A stretch of DNA of 15,398 bases. It comes from Desulfobacterales bacterium (GTDB taxonomy: Bacteria > Desulfobacterota > Desulfobacteria > Desulfobacterales > UBA5852). The stretch spans positions 1 through 15,398 of the forward strand of contig JASJBQ010000089.1 of the NCBI GenBank assembly GCA_030066455.1. Direction: 5' to 3'. The first letter of the stretch is position 1; each line of letters starts with the position of its first letter. The position numbers were made by a program, and so were the translations under genes. The notes beneath the pieces are model-generated. The model did no database searches. It worked only from the letters and a program-made list of their open reading frames with translations, and was not told where the DNA came from. Below, in pieces: positions 8,123-14,370 of the stretch.

Positions 8123-8725
8123 TCAGCGGACAGCCTTGAAGTTGGCGTCGACCTGCGCCCAGTTGATGACGTTGAAAAAGGCTTCGATATAGTCGGGCCG
8201 ACGGTTCTGGTATTTGAGGTAGTAGGCGTGCTCCCAGACGTCCAGTCCCAAAACTGGTTGGTGCCCCCGGCTCAGCGGACTGTCCTGGTTGGGGGTTGTC
8301 GTTATCTCCAGATCGTTACCGTTCCACACCAGCCATGTCCAACCGCTGCCGAACAAAAGGGTGGCGGTGGAGGCAAACTCAGAACGAAACTGGTCTAGGC
8401 CGCCCCATTTGTTGTTGATGGCGTTCACCACCTCGCCCCCCGGGGCGACATCTTTTTTGAGCAGCGGCCAGAAAAAAGAATGGTTGGCATGCCCTCCCCC
8501 GTGATTGCGAACGGCCGTACGGATGGTCTCGGGCACGGTGTCGAGGGCGGAGACCAGTTCCTGGACCGAAGCTTCCTGCAGGGCCGGATGGTTATCCAAG
8601 GCGGCATTAAGTTTGTCGATATAGGTCTGGTGATGTTTGGTATGATGGATCTCCATCGTGCGGGCGTCGATATAGGGCTCCAGGGCGTCATAGGCATAAT
8701 CGATGCCGGGTAGTGTATGTTTCAT
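8123..8725 (-). CDS. sodA: Superoxide dismutase, manganese type
   Basis: The 200-residue protein is a full-length Fe/Mn superoxide dismutase, converting superoxide to oxygen and hydrogen peroxide. The four metal ligands are His27, His82 (in [10 protein letters not shown]), Asp162 and His166 (in LDVWEHAYY). Two features favour manganese over iron: the GGHANH context and NQDSPL at 146-151, which supplies the active-site glutamine from the C-terminal domain as in Mn enzymes. Metal preference from sequence is not certain, and some members accept both. No signal peptide is seen, so it is cytoplasmic. The ATG has a very strong TAGGAGGA site upstream, which suggests good expression. It fits an anaerobe that must survive oxygen exposure. 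It is transcribed alone, converging with the receiver gene. Confidence 0.95.
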   Translation of the reverse strand: MKHTLPGIDYAYDALEPYIDARTMEIHHTKHHQTYIDKLNAALDNHPALQEASVQELVSALDTVPETIRTAVRNHGGGHANHSFFWPLLKKDVAPGGEVVNAINNKWGGLDQFRSEFASTATLLFGSGWTWLVWNGNDLEITTTPNQDSPLSRGHQPVLGLDVWEHAYYLKYQNRRPDYIEAFFNVINWAQVDANFKAVR

Positions 8726-8751
8726 GGTGTTATCCTCCTAATATAGTGTCA

Positions 8752-8770
8752 CCTGCGCGCGATGCGCAGG
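8752..8770. promoter_or_regulatory. Hairpin in the leader of the superoxide dismutase gene
   Basis: CCTGCGC (8752-8758) and GCGCAGG (8764-8770) are perfect seven-base inverted repeats with a five-base loop, about 27 bp upstream of the sod start and just ahead of its ribosome site. It could be an operator or a leader-RNA hairpin. Confidence 0.3.
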
Positions 8771-8912
8771 GCAATCGTTTGACTAGCGCCGAAACCGCTC
8801 GGTTCGTCCCGCGCGTCCAGCGGGCAATAAACGTAATGCCATTCGCCGATCCTGCAAGTGTGCGCCTTCCTAAAGCGGCGCCGGGAGGTTTCCTGCTGAA
8901 ATCATTTCTAAA

Positions 8913-8918
8913 ATTATA
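8913..8918 (-). promoter_or_regulatory. Candidate -10 box for the superoxide dismutase gene
   Basis: The minus strand reads a perfect TATAAT here, in a locally AT-rich stretch of the 297-bp gap between sod and the methyltransferase gene. No good -35 box is found 16-18 bp upstream. If real, the message would have a leader of about 180 bases that includes the 8752-8770 hairpin. Otherwise the gap shows no gene. Confidence 0.27.
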
Positions 8919-9022
8919 CCGTATGTCTTCAGGGCCGCCGTTCAGGTGAAGGGTGTTTGGGGGGCGGGAATCGACAAGGACGCGAGACTAGCGCCGATGC
9001 AGAGTGCCGGCCGTGGATCGAC

Positions 9023-9847
9023 TCATCCGCATGCGTGTTCGTACACGTAGGGCAGACCGTAGCAGGGCCGCAATCCCCGGATGGCCGCAGGCAGACGCTC
9101 CCGGTGACCCACCGCCAGGATGCCGCCCGGCCGCAGATGGTCGAGGACCCGGGACAGGACTTCTGACTGACGGTCTCGCTCCACGTAAGTCAGAATACTG
9201 TTGCGCACAAGCAGCAGATGGAAGGCCTCCGATACGGGCAACCTTTCGATTTCACAACATAACCATTCGATATCCACCTGAAATTCGGTCCGGATACGGT
9301 AACGGCGGCCGCCGCGCAAGGGGATGAAATAATGTCCCCATCGATCCGAGTCCATTTCGCGGAAACTGCTCCGCGGGTAGATGCCTGCCCGGGCCCGAAC
9401 CAGGCCGGCCGGGTTGCGGTCCGTGGCTAGAATTTTAAGGGGGGCTGGCCCCGCGGTTGCCAGGCCGGCGGACGAGGCGGCAGTGATGGCCAGACTGTAG
9501 GCTTCTTCGCCGCAGGCACAGCCGGCCGACCATGACTTAAGCGGGGCGTCGAAGCGGCCCCTCAGATCGGGCAGGATACGGGTGGCCATGGTATCCCAGA
9601 ATTCCCGGTCGCGCATGACGCGGCTGATGGGAACGCTAAGGCGCCGCAGGCACGCGCTGCGCGTGTGCGGCGAGGCCTCGATGGCCTCCAGATAGCATGC
9701 CAGATGCTGGCAACCCAGCGCCTGCATGTGCCGGCGCAGGCGTTTTTTAACGCCCTTGCGCACCCGCCGGTAGCCTTCCCGCGAAAAACCGAAGTGTGCC
9801 AGCAGGTGGTGAAACTGGTGATCGTCCACGCGCGGATATCCTTGCAT
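9023..9847 (-). CDS. CheR-type protein-glutamate methyltransferase
   Basis: The 274-residue protein follows the CheR plan: a helical N-terminal domain (about 8-75), SVPISRVMRDREFW (71-84) matching the family's helix before the catalytic domain, the S-adenosylmethionine site SAGCACGEEAYSLAI (107-121), LATDRNPAGLVRARAGIYP (140-158), and LVRNSILTYVERDRQ (213-227) followed by LRPGGILAVGHRE (238-250). CheR enzymes methylate glutamates of chemoreceptors in the cytoplasm. No receptor, CheA, CheB or CheW gene is near, so it may serve a distant cluster or another signalling protein. The open frame runs upstream to 10063, but that part is antisense to the divergent ATPase gene. The ATG at 9847 gives a normal CheR N-terminus, with AGGG upstream. 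Several basic residues (30-40) fit the receptor-binding helix of CheR. Confidence 0.82.
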   Translation of the reverse strand: MQGYPRVDDHQFHHLLAHFGFSREGYRRVRKGVKKRLRRHMQALGCQHLACYLEAIEASPHTRSACLRRLSVPISRVMRDREFWDTMATRILPDLRGRFDAPLKSWSAGCACGEEAYSLAITAASSAGLATAGPAPLKILATDRNPAGLVRARAGIYPRSSFREMDSDRWGHYFIPLRGGRRYRIRTEFQVDIEWLCCEIERLPVSEAFHLLLVRNSILTYVERDRQSEVLSRVLDHLRPGGILAVGHRERLPAAIRGLRPCYGLPYVYEHACG

Positions 9848-9870
9848 TTCAGGGCCCTGGTGCTTAGTAT
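9842..9870 (+). promoter_or_regulatory. Candidate promoter giving a leaderless message for the ClpX-like gene
   Basis: TTGCAT (9842-9847) and TAGTAT (9865-9870) are 17 bp apart. Transcription would start about 7 bp downstream, at or within a base or two of the ATG at 9879. No ribosome site precedes that ATG. The -35 box overlaps the start codon of the divergent methyltransferase gene. A perfect ten-base palindrome, CAGGGCCCTG (9850-9859), lies in the spacer. Confidence 0.4.
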
Positions 9871-9878
9871 TCTGAACT

Positions 9879-11639
9879 ATGACGACACACAACGAAAAAA
9901 TACCGAATCCGGCTGAAATCGAGAAGGAAATCAGTGAATTCCTTTCCAAAAAATTCGGGGAAAACGTCAAGGTGGTCTCGCCCCTCATGGTGACCGATCC
10001 GGATGATCTGGGAAACGCGGACACCCCCCCAAAAAGCAAGTCCAAGATCCATTTTGATCTCAAACCCGAAGACCTGATCGCCTATCTTGACCGCTACATC
10101 GTTCAACAGGACGAGGCCAAGGCCGTTCTGGCCACCAAGATATGCACCCATTTCAACCGTATCACCCGAGCCCAGCGAGAAGGCGACAGCACGCGCGACA
10201 TGGTGGGGCGCATCAAGAACAATGTTCTGCTGGTGGGCCCCACCGGAGTGGGCAAGACCTACATCGTCAAGCTGATTGCCAAACGGATCGGGGTACCGTT
10301 CGTTAAGGGCGATGCCACCAAGTTCAGCGAGACCGGCTACGTGGGTGGCGATGTCGAAGACCTGGTGCGCGACCTGGTGCGGGAGGCCGACGACGACATC
10401 GAGCGGGCCCAATACGGTATCATCTACATCGACGAGATCGACAAAATTGCCGGCTCCCGCAACATCGTCGGGGCGGACGTTTCGCGTTCGGGCGTCCAGC
10501 GGGCCTTGTTGAAGCCCATGGAGGAAACCGAGGTAGACCTCAAGGTCCCCCATGATCCCATCGCCATGATTCAAGAGATCGAGCGTTTCCGCAAAACCGG
10601 CAAAAAGGAGAAGCGCTCGGTCAACACCGGCAATATCCTCTTCATAATGAGCGGCGCATTCAACGAATTGGAGGAGATCATCCGCAAACGCGTCGCCCGC
10701 CAGGGCATCGGTTTCGGCGCCGATCTGAAAACCAGCCACGCACCGACGGAAATCCTTCAGCAGCTCAAATCCGAGGATCTGATCGAATTCGGCTTCGAGT
10801 CCGAGTTCGTGGGACGGCTGCCTGTTCGGACAGTATTGGGTGCGCTGGACGAAAACGCCCTCTATGAAATCCTCACAAACCCCAGCAACCCCATCGTCAT
10901 CGGCAAAAAACTGGATTTTGCGGCCTACGGCATCGAAATCAAGTTCGCGGATGAAACCCTGCGGCTCCTGGCCCGGGAAGCTTACACCGAAAATACCGGT
11001 GCCCGCGGCCTGGTCAGCGCGGTGGAAGGGGCGCTTCTGCCCTTTGAAAAATCCCTCCCCTCCACTGCGGTGCGCAAATTCCCCGTCACCGTCGAGATGA
11101 TCCAGGCACCTCAGGCCGCTTTGGCCGGGCTCGCCGATGCGAGCGGGCGGGCGAGTGCCGAGCAGATCTTTGAACGCCTGCGCCAGGCCGAAAAAGACGC
11201 CATCCGTGCCTACATCCGCGACAACCGCCGGATCCTTTCCGACAAATACAACCTCGCCATGACCCCGTCGCGTCTGGACATCCTGGCCAGTTCCTACGTG
11301 AATTCGGTTTCGGATGTGGGCCGGGTCTTCGAACGCGTCAAGGCAAGCTACGACCAGATCAAAAAAATCGAACTGGACTTCTACAAGGCTCACGACATCA
11401 ACATCGTTCTCGAGGAGGACGCTATTGACTTCGTGATGGAACAGCTTGTAGATAACGCGGTTACTTTGGAGGTCTTCGCCAGCAAACTGGCCGCCGACTT
11501 CGAATTGGGGCTCAAATTGGTGGTGGAAAAAACGGGCAAGCACCGCTTTTTCCTCAACCGCCAGGCCCTCCAGGATCCGGAACAGTTCATCAGCGGGTTG
11601 ATTCGAAACGGCATGCATCCCCCCATGCCGTCCCCCTGA
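9879..11639 (+). CDS. ClpX-like AAA+ ATPase (unfoldase) without zinc domain
   Basis: The 586-residue protein matches ClpX through its AAA+ core: Walker A GPTGVGKT (120-127), pore loop GYVG (153-156), Walker B IIYIDEID (181-188), sensor 1 NILFIMSGAF (252-261), arginine finger region ESEFVGRLPV (307-316) and sensor 2 GARGL (374-378). The ClpX-type GIGFG, which contains the IGF loop used to dock on ClpP, is kept at 276-280. Differences from ClpX are clear: the first 60 residues lack cysteines and so the zinc-binding adaptor domain; the RKH loop region (about 219-248) is replaced by charged sequence; and about 150 residues follow the normal C-terminus (about 436-586), largely helical. It is probably a cytoplasmic protein-remodelling machine, perhaps with ClpP. 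The stop is 16 bp before ahbC, suggesting one transcript with heme genes. No ribosome site precedes the ATG. Clients are unknown. Confidence 0.85.
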   Translation: MTTHNEKIPNPAEIEKEISEFLSKKFGENVKVVSPLMVTDPDDLGNADTPPKSKSKIHFDLKPEDLIAYLDRYIVQQDEAKAVLATKICTHFNRITRAQREGDSTRDMVGRIKNNVLLVGPTGVGKTYIVKLIAKRIGVPFVKGDATKFSETGYVGGDVEDLVRDLVREADDDIERAQYGIIYIDEIDKIAGSRNIVGADVSRSGVQRALLKPMEETEVDLKVPHDPIAMIQEIERFRKTGKKEKRSVNTGNILFIMSGAFNELEEIIRKRVARQGIGFGADLKTSHAPTEILQQLKSEDLIEFGFESEFVGRLPVRTVLGALDENALYEILTNPSNPIVIGKKLDFAAYGIEIKFADETLRLLAREAYTENTGARGLVSAVEGALLPFEKSLPSTAVRKFPVTVEMIQAPQAALAGLADASGRASAEQIFERLRQAEKDAIRAYIRDNRRILSDKYNLAMTPSRLDILASSYVNSVSDVGRVFERVKASYDQIKKIELDFYKAHDINIVLEEDAIDFVMEQLVDNAVTLEVFASKLAADFELGLKLVVEKTGKHRFFLNRQALQDPEQFISGLIRNGMHPPMPSP

Positions 11640-11655
11640 GAAAGGTGTTGATTTA

Positions 11656-12843
11656 ATGATTGGTATTTCAAAGCTTTATTGCGGCACGGTGGAACCGTCC
11701 GACGCTTTGCGCTACGGGCGCCATTCCGGCCGGATGCCCTCGCATCTGCTGCAGTTTTCCGAGGACAAAAAACCGGTAGTGGTCTGGAACATGACCCGCC
11801 GCTGCAACCTCAAATGCGTCCATTGCTACGCCCAGGCCAAGGATCAGGCCTTCGACAACGAACTGACCACCGCCGAGGGCAAGGCCCTGATCGACGATCT
11901 GGCCCAGTTCGGCTCGCCCGTGATGCTCTTTTCAGGCGGCGAGCCCCTCATGCGCCCCGATTTGCCCGAAATGGCCGAATATGCCGTCAGCAAAGGCATG
12001 CGGGCCGTGATCTCGACCAACGGCACACTGATTACCAGGGAGATGGCCCACACGCTTAAAGAAATCGGCCTCTCCTACGTGGGCATCAGCTTGGACGGCA
12101 TGCAGGCAATCCACGACCGCTTCCGGGCCGTCAAGGGCTGTTTCGAGGATGCGCTCGAGGGCATCCGTAACACCCAGGCAGCCGGTATCAAGGTGGGCTT
12201 GCGCTTTACCATCAACAAGTTCAATGTGGGTGACATTCCGGCGGTCTTCGACCTGCTGGAGGAGATGGAGATCCCCAGGGTGTGCTTCTATCATTTGGTC
12301 TACGCCGGGCGCGGATCGCGTCTGGTGGAGGACGACTTGACCCACGAGGAAACCCGTCAGGCGGTGGATCTGATCATCGACCGCACCAAGGATCTGCACG
12401 ACCGCGGCAAACCCAAGGAAGTGCTCACCGTGGACAACCATGCCGACGGCCCCTATCTCTACATGCGCATGAAGCAGGAGGATCCGGAGCGGGCCGCCGA
12501 GATTCTGGAACTGCTCAAGATGAACGAGGGCAACAATTCGGGCCGCGGCATCGGCTGCGTGAGTTGGGACGGCGAGGTTCACGCCGACCAGTTCTGGCGG
12601 CACCACAGTTTCGGCAATGTCAAAGAGCGACCCTTTTCCGAAATCTGGACCGACATGTCCGATCCGCTCCTGAGCAAGCTCAAGAACAAGAAGGAACATG
12701 TCACCGGACGCTGCGCCACCTGCCAGTGGCTCAATATCTGCGGCGGCAACTTCCGCGTGCGGGCCGAAGCGGTCAGCGGCGATGTATGGGCCCCCGACCC
12801 GGCCTGCTATCTATCGGACGAAGAGATCAGTGAAACCATTTAG
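11656..12843 (+). CDS. ahbC: 12,18-didecarboxysiroheme deacetylase, radical SAM (AhbC)
   Basis: The 395-residue protein starts MIGISKLYCGTVEPSDALRY, a start I recognise from AhbC of sulfate reducers. Cys50, Cys54 and Cys57 (CNLKCVHC) bind the radical-SAM iron-sulfur cluster, followed by GGEP (94-97). A C-terminal twitch/SPASM-like region has Cys301, Cys353, Cys356, Cys362 and Cys384 for a second cluster. AhbC removes the two acetate side chains of 12,18-didecarboxysiroheme to give iron-coproporphyrin III. The related NirJ of heme d1 synthesis is the main alternative, but hemB and ahbD downstream and the N-terminus favour AhbC. AAAGGTG lies about ten bases before the ATG. It follows the ClpX-like gene by 16 bp. 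The step before it (AhbA/AhbB) is not encoded in the window. Confidence 0.88.
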   Translation: MIGISKLYCGTVEPSDALRYGRHSGRMPSHLLQFSEDKKPVVVWNMTRRCNLKCVHCYAQAKDQAFDNELTTAEGKALIDDLAQFGSPVMLFSGGEPLMRPDLPEMAEYAVSKGMRAVISTNGTLITREMAHTLKEIGLSYVGISLDGMQAIHDRFRAVKGCFEDALEGIRNTQAAGIKVGLRFTINKFNVGDIPAVFDLLEEMEIPRVCFYHLVYAGRGSRLVEDDLTHEETRQAVDLIIDRTKDLHDRGKPKEVLTVDNHADGPYLYMRMKQEDPERAAEILELLKMNEGNNSGRGIGCVSWDGEVHADQFWRHHSFGNVKERPFSEIWTDMSDPLLSKLKNKKEHVTGRCATCQWLNICGGNFRVRAEAVSGDVWAPDPACYLSDEEISETI

Positions 12844-12846
12844 TGC

Positions 12847-12982
12847 CTGTCCAGAATTGGCATCTTTTGGCCCAGACCAGCGTTCTCGCGTATTTGAAAT
12901 CCTCGACGTAGCATAAGCTACGCCTCCGGTTTCAAATACGCTGCAGCCTTGGGCTGAACCAAAATCTACCATTTCTGGACAG
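12847..12982. repeat. 136-bp symmetric imperfect palindrome (MITE- or REP-like)
   Basis: The ends are perfect ten-base inverted repeats, CTGTCCAGAA (12847-12856) and TTCTGGACAG (12973-12982). The centre is CGTAGC-ATAA-GCTACG (12907-12922). Between them the arms match in long stretches, for example GCGTATTTGAAA against TTTCAAATACGC, with no net gap about the centre at 12914.5. It begins three bases after the ahbC stop. It has no coding potential. It may be a non-autonomous mobile repeat, and as RNA it would fold into a very long hairpin that could end or protect the ahbC message. Confidence 0.8.
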
Positions 12983-13130
12983 ACGCGAGTGAATTTTATA
13001 TTGCCGCTGGCCGGTTTCCATCATGAGCCGGCCATCTTTATAGTTGGCACCAGAATGCATCATCGCGTGCGAGCCGCTGATAGCGCACGTTGCAATCAAA
13101 CCCGTCTGATGCCACGAGATGTTTTTGGGT
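12983..13130. other. Non-coding stretch with two smaller hairpins
   Basis: No credible gene is seen. TGGCCGG (13008-13014) pairs with CCGGCCA (13028-13034), and CGTGCG (13066-13071) with CGCACG (13084-13089). Together with the palindromes on both sides this makes the ahbC-hemB gap an array of inverted repeats. Confidence 0.5.
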
Positions 13131-13305
13131 TTACTTCCCTTTGGCCCGCGCCGAGCATCGCGGGATCGACTGGAAAAGGATCGCGGACTTGTCTGAGCGA
13201 AGCGAGTTTCCGCGAGACCCATTCGATATCGCGACGCGCAGGAGCAAGCGGGACACGGGCGCCTTCTTTTGGTTACTTTTCTTGCGCGTGCAAGAAAAGT
13301 AACCA
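13131..13305. repeat. Repeat-like element ending in a perfect 16-bp hairpin
   Basis: The segment runs from TTACTTCCCTTTGG to CAAGAAAAGTAACC. The right end holds a perfect hairpin, TGGTTACTTTTCTTGC (13270-13285) against GCAAGAAAAGTAACCA (13290-13305), with loop GCGT. The inner part includes CTGAGCGAAGCGAG and a CG-rich stretch. I recall very similar sequence (AAAAGTAACCAAAAGAAGGC next to CTCGCTTCGCTC) scattered in intergenic regions of many proteobacterial genomes; this is from memory and was not searched. The left boundary is approximate. Reading frames across it look like by-products of the repeat, not genes. Confidence 0.6.
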
Positions 13306-13389
13306 TAAACGTGAAGACTGTCGCGCAACCTGAAGCCGTTTGGGCCATTTAACCAGGCGGGTTGCTTAGAACAGAAAGTGAGACCATCC

Positions 13390-14364
13390 ATGTTGTTCCC
13401 CGAATACCGCGCCCGCCGCATGCGCCAGAGCGACGCCTTCCGCCGCATGATCCGCGAGACCGAACTGTCCGTGAACGACCTGATCCTGCCGTTGTTCGCC
13501 ATCGAGGGGAAAAACGCTCAAAACCCGATCCCGTCCATGCCCGGCCACGCCCAGCTCTCGGTCGACCTTCTCGTCGCGAAGGTGCGCGAGGCCGCCGATG
13601 TGGGTGTGCCGGCCGTTATCCTCTTCGGCCTGCCCGACAAGAAGGACCCGTTGGGGACGCGGGCCTACGCGGCCGACGGCATCGTCCCGAAGGCGGTGCG
13701 GGCCGTAAAAAAAGCCGTACCCGCCATGGCCGTGATCACGGATGTCTGCCTCTGCCAGTACACCGACCACGGCCACTGCGGCATGGTCGAAAAAGGCGTC
13801 ATCGACAATGACGCCTCACTGGACCTGCTGGCCAGGACCGCCCTGTCGCATGCCGAGGCCGGCGCCGACATGGTGGCGCCCTCGGACATGATGGACGGCC
13901 GCGTGGCCGAAATCCGCGCCCTGCTGGACGACAAGAACTATACCCACGTGCCCATCATGGCTTATTCGGCCAAGTACTGCTCGTCTTTCTACGGCCCGTT
14001 CCGGGAGGCGGCCGATTCCGCGCCCCAGTTCGGCGACCGGCGCACCTACCAGATGGACCCGGCCAATGCCCAGGAAGCCCTGCGCGAGGCCACCATGGAC
14101 GTGGAGGAGGGCGCGGACATCATCATGGTCAAGCCGGCCCTGCCCTACCTCGACATCATCTGCCGGATCCGGGAGGAGATCGACCTGCCGGTGGCGGCCT
14201 ACAACGTGAGCGGCGAGTTCGCCATGATCAAGGCTGCGGCCGAAAAAGGCTGGATCGACGAGGAACGCGTGATGATGGAAACGCTGACCGCCATCAAACG
14301 GGCCGGGGCCGACATGATCCTGACCTATTTCGCTATTGATGCCGCCCGTCGGCTGAAAGGATAA
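13390..14364 (+). CDS. hemB: Porphobilinogen synthase (delta-aminolevulinate dehydratase)
   Basis: The 324-residue protein is a full-length HemB, joining two 5-aminolevulinate molecules to porphobilinogen. The Schiff-base lysines are Lys195 in SAKYCSSFYGPFR and Lys248 in MVKPALPYLD. The cysteine-rich zinc site is present as DVCLCQYTDHGHC (118-130; Cys120, Cys122, Cys130), so this is a zinc-type enzyme and not the aspartate-rich magnesium type. A GTG at 13378 would add four residues; the ATG at 13390 gives MLFPEYR, the usual family start, so I prefer it. The ribosome site is weak for both. It starts about 546 bp after ahbC across repeat sequence, and six bases before ahbD, so hemB and ahbD are surely cotranscribed while read-through from ahbC is uncertain. 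Cytoplasmic. Confidence 0.95.
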   Translation: MLFPEYRARRMRQSDAFRRMIRETELSVNDLILPLFAIEGKNAQNPIPSMPGHAQLSVDLLVAKVREAADVGVPAVILFGLPDKKDPLGTRAYAADGIVPKAVRAVKKAVPAMAVITDVCLCQYTDHGHCGMVEKGVIDNDASLDLLARTALSHAEAGADMVAPSDMMDGRVAEIRALLDDKNYTHVPIMAYSAKYCSSFYGPFREAADSAPQFGDRRTYQMDPANAQEALREATMDVEEGADIIMVKPALPYLDIICRIREEIDLPVAAYNVSGEFAMIKAAAEKGWIDEERVMMETLTAIKRAGADMILTYFAIDAARRLKG

Positions 14365-14370
14365 AGACCC

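Noticed and set aside
9864..11618. Minus-strand open frame of 584 codons
   Set aside because: It mirrors the ClpX-like gene, whose plus-strand frame has all AAA+ motifs; the antisense product shows no domain pattern.
11656..12843. NirJ (heme d1 synthesis) as the identity of the radical SAM gene
   Set aside because: The N-terminus and the hemB and ahbD neighbours fit AhbC better, and no nirS or other nir genes are present.
12847..13305. CRISPR array in the repeat-rich gap
   Set aside because: The repeats are inverted, not direct, and there are no regularly spaced units or cas genes.
13131..13502. Minus-strand open frame over the ahbC-hemB gap and the hemB start
   Set aside because: It consists of repeat sequence plus antisense hemB; no family resemblance and no good start.
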